A DNA stretch of 64,000 nucleotides from Nemertoderma westbladi (lineage: Eukaryota > Xenacoelomorpha > Nemertodermatida > Nemertodermatidae): NCBI GenBank assembly GCA_032718475.1, contig JAUCBJ010008412.1, positions 17,870 to 81,869 of the forward strand, read 5' to 3'. The notes beneath the pieces are model-generated. The model made no database searches, was not told the origin of the DNA, and was given only the letters and a program-made list of their open reading frames with translations. This document shows positions 52,735 through 62,730 of the stretch, in pieces (positions within the stretch are counted from its first letter, which is position 1; every line of letters begins with the position of its first letter). A program made the translations under genes and the position numbers.

Positions 52735-52799
52735 CATTGTCACATCGGTTTTGCCACCTTTGCGTTGCAATTTGTCACGTCAGTTTTGCCACCTTCAAA

Positions 52800-53085
52800 A
52801 TCAAATATCAATTTATCTAACTATCCTAAAATTAATATAAATAGTACTGAAATGTTAAGTTGTAATGATTGTAAATTATTAGGTGTATGGATCGATAACA
52901 AACTAAGTTGGAAAACACATATTTCATATGTTCTTAAAAAATTACCCGATCCCCAGGTTTATTTTATATATGGACCACATTATCCCTCTCCATTATTCCT
53001 ACATTATCCCTTCATGTACGACATCCTCTCAAATAAAATAAATATTGCATCATAACTTTTCAAACTATTTCAAAAACGTCTGACT
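52800..53085 (+). pseudogene. LINE RT scrap
   Basis: The frame contains CNDCKLLGVWIDNKLSWKTH, followed by ISYVLKKL. This matches the thumb-region pattern (LGV.iD..LsW..HI..v) of jockey/CR1-group RTs. Upstream and downstream coding is lost. A C run follows at about 53130-53149. Confidence 0.65.
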
Positions 53086-53485
53086 CATATTTCATCGGAT
53101 CTGCTGCCAGATCTGATCTCAGTTCAGCCCCCCCCCCCCCCCCCCCCCTAGTATGCTTAGGTCCACTCGGTACATTCCGGGCAGCACTGGCGATGCTCGT
53201 GTATTGTTGTTCTCGCTCCTCACATTATTTGTTTGTTGTTATACATATTTGAATATAAATATAATATTGGCCTATGGGAAAATTCATTAAAAAATATAAC
53301 AAATAAAAAAAGTAGAACAAATACATGACCGTACACCATACAATGTAAATTCGGCACAGGCTCTGTGGCAGTGCCAGTGCCATTATAATTGGACCAAAAG
53401 TAATGGTGGGGAGTCAGGTCAGTGGGTAGAAGTACAGTAGTATGTGAATCTAATAATATTGATTACCAACAATATCATCATGATT

Positions 53486-53599
53486 CATGACTATAATAAG
53501 ACGACGTGTTATTAAAAAGACAAGAGATGAAGACAGGACTGGGGAGTCATGTCTTCATCTCTTGTCTTATTAATAACACGTCGTCTTATTATAGTCATG
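53486..53599. repeat. Near-perfect 114-bp hairpin
   Basis: The left 50 bp (from catgactataataagacgac) pairs with the right 50 bp with one mismatch. The centre ggactggggagtca can pair further (gact/agtc) around gggg. No ORF or element end is visible. It could be a fold-back, a small-RNA precursor or an artefact of template switching. Confidence 0.85.
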
Positions 53600-53659
53600 G
53601 CAGTGGGTCTTGTCTGGGGGGGAAGTGCCCCCAAAGCCACCCCGCATGGTACCCGCACG

Positions 53660-54515
53660 GCCTGGACGGTACCCAAACAGGAAGTTGTGCAAACGAGACA
53701 TTACACCAACAAAATAGGATATGCGACTTTACACAAACTGGCCGTGACGCAAACGAGACCTTACGCAAACAGGGCGTTATGCAATCAGAACGTTTGACAA
53801 ACAGCTCTAAAGTTGGCGTAATGTCTCGTTGTCATTGGGCCCTGTTTGCATAATATCCTACCCATCTCCATACAGTGGCCCCTTGCAGTCTATCACACAC
53901 CCTTTAAAGCACATACGTACGAGGGCTGTGGAAAAATTCAAGAAAAATACCAATGTGACTTATAAATATTATTAAAGGTGATAGTTTCTCCTCACTAGGT
54001 GAGACACGATTTTCATTTTTGAATAAAATAGCCTTGTGAAGATGCAAAATCATGCAACATTCGTAATGTCCATATCTCAGCTATTTTACCATTTAATCCT
54101 AGTCATATTTGGAATCCGTTCACGCCATGAAAGCCAAGAAAAATTCACGGCCCCGCCGGCCCTGCCGTAACAACCAACATAATATTGATGATGAATATGT
54201 TTTGCTCCAATTGTAAACTGATATTAATAAACATTAACTGATAAGTTATCAACATAAAGTTTTCAACATTTCATGCGAAAATCGACCCGTTTGCAAAACT
54301 TCCTGTTTGGGTAAATCGTACTTAACGTCGTATGTTTGCATAGTGTCTCGTATGCGAAACGTCCAGTTTGTGTCAAGTCCAACTTTCTATGGTGTTTGAG
54401 TAACGTCTAGTTTACAATATGTTGTCTGGTTTTCGTTGGCGTAACTTCCAGTTTATGCAAAGTCTCACTTTCTATTTTGTTTGTGTAATGTCGCATTTGC
54501 GTAACGTGCTGTTTG
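53660..54515. repeat. Degenerate inverted clusters of gcaaacgagac-type repeats
   Basis: The left cluster (about 53670-53830) has words such as gtgcaaacgagacattac and cgcaaacgagaccttacg. The right cluster (about 54285-54515) has their reverse complements (agtgtctcgtatgcgaaac; aaacttcctgtttgggtaa). Between them lies 450 bp of unrelated sequence. It looks like a fold-back element with repetitive arms. Part of the left cluster is related to 340-620. Confidence 0.6.
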
Positions 54516-55566
54516 AAATCAGAGCTTTATATTGCCAACATATGGTATATGCAACTGGTATGCAGATTGTAGCATATAAATAAATATTATTAATGCAGCG
54601 AATTTATAATATTTACTTATTTAATATAGGCCGTCACATTCCGGGGAAGATAATTAATAATACTGTATAGCAGCTGTTTAAGAAAATACCACATAATGTT
54701 TGGGTAATGTTAAAATATAATTTAAAATTTACAATTCGTTTCATATCTAAAAACGATTTATCAAATAAAATACTGTATAATGTATATAGTGAAAATAATA
54801 TAATTAATTCGTAGCATTATCTAAAGATGTGTTTTCAAATAAAATATAAAATAACAAAATTCAGGAATAAAAATAATATGGAGTAGGTAAAGTAATTAAT
54901 ATACGGATTATTTTAAAAGAACCGTGATTTTTATTGTAGACCGACCTACTGGATTTAAATTCCATTAAATGTTTATTTTAATAGGTGTTTAATTAAATTC
55001 ATATTTTTTATCTCTATGTAGGCCTACTGATTATTTTGAAAAGAACTGTGATTTTTAAGTCGGCATACAGCACCGCTAACCGCCACAGAGCTTTTGGAGC
55101 AAGCCTTTAGATAGGATCTGGGCGACGGCGCGACGTCTGTAGTCTGTGAGCCCGCGGAGCGAGAGGGAAGACTCACCGACCTCTGCAGGGTGATCGACGG
55201 CATTTATAATTGCTGTGGTAGATGCGTATTTGCTAAACCCGCACCACCTCCAGCAGTCTGCTAAACATAGTCTGACTCTGTACAGGTATATTCAAAGAAA
55301 TTTAAATAATAGATATATAAAAGGCAATGCATTGTAACGAATCCACATTTCTCGGCATTCTTAGGTTAATTTACACTTTTGTTGTGAAGTAAGATTTTGA
55401 ATTTTGTGAGGGAAAGGGGATGAAATTATATGATGTTAGACAACCATGACTTTAGAGGGAAATTGTGATATTATATGAAAACAATAATATGGGACATGGG
55501 GTCTTATTCACTCGGATACTACCTACTGTGCAGTAGGATTTAGGATTAGTAGGCCTACTCTGGCAA
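54516..55566. other. Non-coding stretch with a GC-richer patch
   Basis: AT-rich except for about 55060-55270, which is markedly GC-richer (contains gggcgacggcgcgacgtctg). No open frame or known RNA motif was recognised in that patch; it could hold an exon. Confidence 0.4.
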
Positions 55567-55697
55567 TACGGCCCATTAAATAAATGAAATACCAAATCGA
55601 TTTTATTGCTTCATAACTCAACCCAACTATACCACAAGGAAAACTGCACCAAATTCGAAAAAATCCATTTGGTTTTTCATTTATTTAATGGGCCGTA
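55567..55697. mobile_element. 131-bp MITE
   Basis: Terminal inverted repeats of about 30 bp start tacggcccattaaataaatg at both ends. The interior has no coding capacity. The flanks show no obvious longer target duplication. Confidence 0.75.
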
Positions 55698-55970
55698 GTG
55701 ACCGAGTACTAACGGTGGCCCAAGTGGCCCTAAATGCTAGATAGTATATAACGTTCCCACCTGTAATTTAAAAGCGTTAGTTTTATCAAAGTAATATATT
55801 GGTAAAAATGTTTGATTTAGATGTGATGCTAAATCTCAACTTGTATAAAAAAATATCCGCTCGCTACGTTATTATATACATTCTTATATATAGGCCTAAT
55901 CAATATTCAAATTAGGAACCAAAGTAACATCCATAATTTCCTCTCCAATTACAATGCCTTCCTATATCCT

Positions 55971-56064
55971 TTTTTTTTTGGGGGGGGGGGGGGAGGGGGC
56001 GTGATTGAAAAGTTTGAAAACCGAAAATTTGGCCTTTGCCCCCCCCCCCCCCCCCCCCCCCCCC
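55971..56064. repeat. Adjacent T/G run and C run
   Basis: A T run followed by a G-rich run (about 55971-55999) and, 40 bp later, about 25 C (56040-56064). Long G and C homopolymers recur in this genome (see 1422, 11225, 31258, 36190, 52711, 53130, 61238). Confidence 0.7.
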
Positions 56065-57801
56065 ACACCTCTAGCACACGCATCCCTTGTTGGCGTTAAA
56101 TATCACCTCGTCTTTGCTTAATATCCTTTGAACCACTCCGTAAATTTTTATATATGTAGTGTAAAGAGCTGATGTAACTGACAGACGGCAGAACTAATTA
56201 TTTACCAAATACTGATTGGCAAATCCTGAAAAATATTGCAAGCTATTCGTCAATCGTATTTGCAAAAAACCCGTTTACAGATCATGATAAAGATTCCAAA
56301 CTATACTGAAGTTGTGATTGGCTACTACAGCCACCCTGTTTAAAGCACCACGTAGCAGTGTTATCGATTTTATTTATGTTGTTAGTTGTGTAACCGTACA
56401 TTCCGCTTGATGGCGAACACAACTACACGGCATTTTCTATTCATCTTAGGCCATAAAAGTAATAAAATCGAACAACTTAGCTTGTAGAACTCATTTAGTA
56501 TAAATTCATTGTAGACTTTTATCGTGTTACAGTAGTTATCGCTTGTTTTGTTACCCAACCATGAATTGAGGTTTATTAACTGCGGACGGATACAATACCA
56601 ATTATTAACTATTGGCCAGATCTGAATTGTCGAAAATACTTTTAGAGATTTTGATGAATTAATAATTAGGCCTATACTCTGAACTACAGTTGCTCCTTGG
56701 AACACGTGCCGTGTCCCTGGTATTGATTTTTTCGTTGCTGATTACTGACGCTAGTGGTCTGATCTAATACTTCAAAACAAAGGTAATATACCGGTAACTT
56801 CTAAGTATTAGTAATGCCATACGTAATTATTGGGATCTGTGATTTATTGAAAATTTCCCTTTTCGGTGTCAGATTTTAATGCTTGGCACTGAATGGCACA
56901 ATTAATAGTAGTGGTGGTCTAAACCCTAACCCTAATTAAAACTACCATGTTACTGTAAAGCCAAAGTTATAATCTACGAAATTTGGCGGAATGCATTAGA
57001 TTATGACAGGCAGACAGTGACAGTCCCATTGTCCCAAGCAGACTAACTATACCATAGCCTATCCACAGGTGCCATCACAGGTACCAGTATGTACCAGTAG
57101 TGTACAGGTTTATGCAGTTATGACTAATTATTACTCAGATATATAGAATTTTGTATTAAAATATATGAATAATGCAAAATGTGATCAGCTAGCTACAAAA
57201 TGACTATAGGGTTGAGTTATTTACGCTTCGCTAAAGCAAACGCAATCCAATCCAACACAAATAATAATTAATTTAAGTCATTATGTCATTAAAATGATAT
57301 AAAATCATGGTACAAAATTCTAATGCAATTTAGCCCTAACCCTATTTCATGATAATAAATGTCTTACCTAAAAATTATTGTGGGGTAGAGGTGTACCGGT
57401 AACAACTGCACGTGATCACCACATGTCCTATTTTCAGTCCATAAACAATTCACTTACTTTATAATTGACAGCCCTCTCGCTTCAGCACCGTACTCACGTA
57501 TGTGTTAAAATTTGTTGTAAAGAAGCCCTTATGTGAATCAGAACACAAGGAAACAAACCCTACAGCAAAATAGCGGGATGTCTAACTAAACCTACTGCCA
57601 TTCTATTGGTATAATTGTATCATGTAGGGAGATGCTGGAGAGTGAGTGGTGATTGACTTGACAAACATTTTTAATGAGATATTAAAAAGATCCACTGGGG
57701 TGAATTATTTAATTTGGTATAGAAGCAGTATGGTGGTGGTGGGATTGGCAATGGGTAAGGAAGGAACTATACAGCGTGTTCAATGTTAAATGGTAGGCCG
57801 C
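56065..57801. other. Non-coding stretch, nothing recognised
   Basis: AT-rich, no convincing ORF. A brief aaaccctaaccctaatt at about 56921-56937 is only two telomere-like units. Confidence 0.4.
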
Positions 57802-59190
57802 ACATTGTTCACAATGTTGAGAACATTGTTCCATAATGTTGAGAACATTGTTCCACAATGTTGAGAACATTGTTCCACAATGTTGAGAACATTGTTCCAC
57901 AATGTTGAGAACTTTGTTCAACAATGTTGACAACATTGTTCAACAATGTTGACAACATTGTTCAACAATGTTGAGAACATTGTTCCACAATTTAGAGAAC
58001 ATTCTTCCACAATTATGAGAACATTGTTCCCTAATGTAGATAATATTGTTTCACAATGCTGAGAACATTGTTCCACAATGTTGAGAACATTGTTCAACAA
58101 TGTTGAGAACATTGTTCAACAATGTTGAGAACATTGTTCAACAATGTTGAGAACATTGTTCAACAATGTTGAGAACATTGTTCAACAATGTTGAGAACAT
58201 TGTTCAACAATGTTGAGAACATTGTTCAAACAATGTCGAGAACATTGTTCCACAATTTAGAGAGCATTGTTCCACAATTATGAGAACATTGTTCCCTAAT
58301 GTAGAGAAGATTGTTCCACAATGCTGAGAACATTGTTCCACAATGTTGAGAACATTGTTCCACAATGTTGAGAACATTATTCCACAATGTTGAGAACATT
58401 GTTCCACAATGTCGAGAACATTGTTCCACAATTTAGAGAGCATTGTTCCACAATTATGAGAACATTGTTCCCTAATGTAGAGAAGATTGTCCCACAATGC
58501 TGAGAACATTGTTCCACAATGTTGAGAACATTGTTCCACAATGTTGAGAACATTGTTCCACAATTTAGAGAACATTCTTGCACAATGTTGAGAACATTGT
58601 TCCACAATTATGAGAACATTGTTCTCTAATGTTGAGAAGATTGTTCCACAATGTTGAGAACATTGTTCCACAATGTTGAGAACATTGTTCCACAATGTTG
58701 AGAACATTGTTCCACAATTTAGAGAACATTGTGCCACAATGTTGAGAACATTGTTCCACAATTATGAGAACATTGTTCCCTAATGTAGAGAAGATTGTTC
58801 CACAATGTTAAGAACATTGTTCCAAAATGTTGAGAACATTGTTTCACAATTTAGAGAACATTGTTCCACAATGTTGAGAATATTGTTTCACAATTATGAG
58901 AACATTGTTCCCTAATGTAGAGAAGATTGTTCCACAATGTTGAAAAAATTGTTCCACAATGTTGAGAACATTGTTCCACAATGTTGAAAACATTGTTCCA
59001 CAATGTTGAAAACATTGTTCCACAATGTTGAAAACATTGTTCCACAATGTTGAGAACATTGTTCCACAATGTTGAGAAAATTGTTACACAATGTTGAGAA
59101 CATTGTTCCACAATGTAGAGAACATTGTTCCACAATGTTGAGAACATTGTTCTCCAATGTTGAGAACATTGTTCCCCAATGTTGAGAACC
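57802..59190. repeat. 22-bp palindromic minisatellite
   Basis: About 63 copies of a 22-bp unit, in which caatgttgagaacattg is itself an inverted repeat (7-bp arms, 3-nt loop). Variants such as caatttagagaacattg and ccacaattatgagaacattg form a loose higher-order pattern in the middle. Three units make 66 bp, so long false frames stay open on the minus strand. Confidence 0.93.
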
Positions 59191-59530
59191 TTATTATTTA
59201 ACACTTGAGGTAATGACTATTTTTAGGAAGTAACTCCCGCGCTAAGGCCGCGCGGGAACTAACGCCTCCAAACATATCGCTCTGTAATCCTATAATAAAG
59301 TTTTATTGAAGTAAAGTCTAGTAGTTAGTCTTGAGTATAATATCCTTAATGTCAGTAAATAATTCTCATTTAAAATCAACGAATTACGATACAATAAAAA
59401 CTGTAATATAATTATGTTTTGCAGAATATCCTATAGAAAAAAGTTGGCATTCTTGCGAATAGCGCGGGGTGTAATTTGTCACTAACTAGTGTTTGATAAT
59501 TAACGAATTCTCATTATTGTTTTTATTTAG
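59191..59530. other. Possible promoter/5' region of the signal-peptide exon gene
   Basis: Contains a cccgcg...gccgcgcggg GC-rich hairpin at about 59237-59257, then AT-rich sequence ending in a pyrimidine-rich ttattgtttttatttag splice acceptor at 59530. No first exon was pinpointed. Confidence 0.4.
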
Positions 59531-59579
59531 ATTGCAATGTTGCTTCTCAAACTCGTTCTTCTCGCTATTATCACCCATG
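59531..59579 (+). CDS. Signal-peptide exon of an unidentified secreted or membrane protein
   Basis: A 49-bp candidate exon between a good acceptor (tttttatttag) and a good donor (gtaagttttt at 59580). The ATG at 59537 opens a frame for MLLLKLVLLAIITH, a typical signal-peptide start: one Lys followed by a hydrophobic stretch. The split is phase 1. The rest of the protein must come from later exons, not found in this window. The 15-bp and 20-bp minisatellites would lie in the following intron. A chance match of splice signals around a hydrophobic frame is the alternative. Confidence 0.5.
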
Positions 59580-59667
59580 GTAAGTTTTTTCTACTTAACA
59601 GTTAAATCAGCTAACCCGGTATGCAGAACACGCACAACGGGCTTTGTACTGAAACCAGACATGTGGC

Positions 59668-59990
59668 CCTACATACAGACAACGTACATACAGACAGACA
59701 ACGTATACAGACAACGTACATACATACAGACAACGTACATACAGACAGACAACGTATACATACAGACAACGTACATACAGACAACGTACATACAGACAAC
59801 GTACATACAGACAACGTACATACAGACAATGTACATACAGACAATGTACATACAGACAACGTACATACAGACAACGTACATACAGACAGACAACGTATAC
59901 ATACAGACAACGTACATACAGACAACGTACATACATACAGACAACGTACATATAGACAACGTGCATATATACAGACAACGTACATGCAGA
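59668..59990. repeat. 15-bp minisatellite
   Basis: About 20 copies of acgtacatacagaca, with occasional 4-bp insertions that give gacagacaacgtata variants. Open frames across it on both strands are artefacts of the 15-bp period. Confidence 0.92.
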
Positions 59991-60350
59991 CAACTGACCT
60001 CACATGCAAATAAATCTGGCCTTACATACAGACAACTGGCCTTACATACAGACAACTGACCTTACCTTCAGACAACGGGCCTTAGATGCAGCCAACTGAA
60101 CTCCGAGGCATACAACTGAACTCACAATACAGACAATTGACCTTACATGCAGACAACTGGCATTATATGTAGACATTTAGCCTACATACAGACAACGGAC
60201 ATGCAGACAACTGACCTCACATATACAGTCAACTGACCTCAGATGCAGACAACTGAACTGACAATCCAGACATCGGACCTTACATATACAGACAACTGGC
60301 CTTACATGCAGACAACTGACGGTACTTGCAGACACAACTGACCTTGCATA
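59991..60350. repeat. 20-bp degenerate minisatellite
   Basis: Continues the previous array with a unit like cttacatacagacaactggc; about 15 diverged copies. A stray unit appears at about 60611-60635. Confidence 0.8.
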
Positions 60351-60356
60351 AGAAGT

Positions 60357-60601
60357 GGCTACTGACCGGATCTTCTAAATACCGTATTGAAGATTTATAT
60401 TTGATTTATATTTTACTTGTATATTATTCACTTATTACCACAACTTTGTGACCGGACCCGCATAATTGTAACATTTGTTTACTTTCGTTGTTTCGTTTAT
60501 TGTGTTGGTTCACCCAACACGCCTCTGTAACCTGCTCCTTTACTAACCTTCCCCTTTAAATGGCAATGGGTCCGGTCAATTGAGCAATGGGTCCGGTCAG
60601 T
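60357..60601. mobile_element. Small MITE with gctactgaccgga termini
   Basis: The left end gctactgaccgga is repeated in reverse as tccggtcagtagc at the right end, about 245 bp apart. Inside, further gaccggaccc / gggtccggtc inverted words occur (about 60450 and 60568). A stretch with gtaacctgctccttt resembles 36690-36706. No ORF. Confidence 0.6.
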
Positions 60602-61237
60602 AGCCTTTGCCGACCTTACATGCAGACAGTTGGCATTGCGCATCCTAAAAAATGGCGCAGCATCAGCATGTACTTACATCTCGATCTCACACCGGACCTA
60701 TGCAGACCAGACATCCCGATCTCCCATCCATATGCTGCCACAATCTTATACATCCGCTCTGCACGCTAAATTAATCTATATAGTTTGCAACGGATATAAA
60801 TTACATATGCGCGGGATGTATCCTGGGTTCTAATTGATTAGCTAGGCTTCCATTTAATATGTTATGCTTTCAATAGTTCAGTGCAGTGTCTATCCTGCAT
60901 TACACGTAATGCTCGAGGCTAGACGAAGTTTTGAATATTGCTGAAGCTCGCATTGGCAAAAATCTATATTTATTCTCAATTTATGCGGTTATTTCAACAG
61001 TCATAGTCATTTCAACGTTACTGTAAGTTACTTATTTACAGTATCAATGGTTTCTATATATAGTAGCAGGTGTGTAAGACAGCTGCCACATACCCCGTCG
61101 ACACAAATGATATAGTGTAATCGATGTAATTCGGTGGAAGGCGCCCATTTGCCGTCTTTATCGAAACATAAAGGACTAATCATACAAGGTATCCGGTCGG
61201 TAGATGTTAGTATCTATTGTTATCCTTGTAATTTACA
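60602..61237. other. Non-coding stretch, nothing recognised
   Basis: No gene. Short open frames near 60600-60830 carry no domain pattern. It is followed by a run of about 27 C (61238-61264). Confidence 0.4.
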
Positions 61238-61264
61238 CCCCCCCCCCCCCCCCCCCCCCCCCCC

Positions 61265-62730
61265 TCCCCAATACTGATTGAAGATTAATGGGAATGTGAG
61301 TAAACCTTTCATGGTCCTATGCGGTCCACAAGAGCTAATAACATGTTGGGGTAAATCGGCATGTACACATAGAAGTTTATCCGCAATGTTTGAACGCGTA
61401 TAGGCTGTCGGAAGTGAAGATTCCTTATTCTACTTAAGCAAATACTTCGATGTTATCGCACTAACGGCTGATAACTTTATAGTGAACGCAATGTATACAA
61501 ACCCCATATATTTATGTAGGGGCTCAATATAGCATTCCAATTATTATCAAATATAGATCATAGGTCAAGTCTCGAACGAGTTTAATGATAACACTTCAGA
61601 TTACCTTTGTAAACTCTCAGTTGACAGTTGGTTAGGTTAGTCAGTTCCATTTACACAGTGAGGGCCTTTATTGGTATCACTCAAACCCGTTCGTTACAAG
61701 ATGTCTGCCGCCTGACTTTAATCTGATTACGTAAGAACAACAGTTACTGTGTGTATCCCCCTGCTATACTATCCGTGAATGACTAACAAGTTTCCTTTGC
61801 AACACACACGGCCCCTATATAGCTGAGTTAGCTATCCTAAATGCCCCATGGCTGGCCGCGGCGTTGATGGGGCCCAGTTGAGTTAGTTAAGTGCCGACTG
61901 GCTTTGAAGGCCGCCGTCTCTCGCCACCCATATGTGAGCTATAGCGAACGTTGTGTATTGCCATAAAGTGTGGAGTGGGTTCCCCTTTAATCGCTGCTAC
62001 GCCAATGCCAAACCTTAGGAGTGTATCGACGTAGTATTTATGATGCACGCTCGGTTGCCTTTGATCGGCGCTATAAAGAACCAACCACTCACACATATAC
62101 CGCCTCATAATAAAATATCAAAGAAAAATATCTAAACTTGTAAAGTTAGCTTATTACTGCTCCCGCTGCTAAGGCGGTTGGCGGTTGGGGTTTTACGGGG
62201 CTCGCTGCGTCGTTGGGTCCTTAACATAACTCATGAATGGTCAACGATCCGTTAAAGATAATGTTCCATCAGTCCCATACGCTTATTTTCCTTGTTTATC
62301 TTATTACTGTATAATTAACATTGTTTTAACGCTCTCATGCGTTTCTGATTGACCGTATGCCGAAACTGTACGAACATACATGTGTATATGGATGGTATGG
62401 TTGTTAAGATGTTGCGCGCTCTATTATCTAATAATCTTAGATTTTCTATAGCTTTGATAACTGCCGCGATTTAATATTATAAATACTATTCCAGTTTTGT
62501 ATAATTGCTTTCGCTTTTGACAACTATAACTTGTGGTATTTACGCCCACGCGATCATTCATGATTGCTTTATATGCTCAATTTGTCATGTTGATTGTCGA
62601 TTGTTTGGATTTTTATCGACTTTCGAATAACAACAATATCATGTATGTGCGGCGAGCGACGAACACTGCGTGAGCGTTACAGCAGTTGTCTGCTGTTTGT
62701 TTTTGTGCGGGCAGATGTTTGAAGACTACG
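61265..62730. other. Non-coding stretch before the satellite
   Basis: No gene is recognised. The segment about 61800-62110 is GC-richer, with a ggcgctataaagaacc motif near its end, which recalls the tails of LINE-derived repeats; it may be an unrecognised interspersed repeat. Confidence 0.4.

Noticed and set aside
56921-56937. Telomeric repeat (CCCTAA)
   Set aside because: Only about two units; chance occurrence in AT-rich DNA.
57802-59190. Several overlapping minus-strand frames (Asn-, Cys- and Glu-rich, up to 185 residues)
   Set aside because: They are translations of the 22-bp minisatellite in different phases; three units make 66 bp, so frames stay open by arithmetic.
59607-60059. Long frames on both strands, such as YIQTTYIQT repeats and CTLSVCTLSV repeats
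   Set aside because: Products of the 15-bp repeat period, open in several phases on both strands; no start context or domain.
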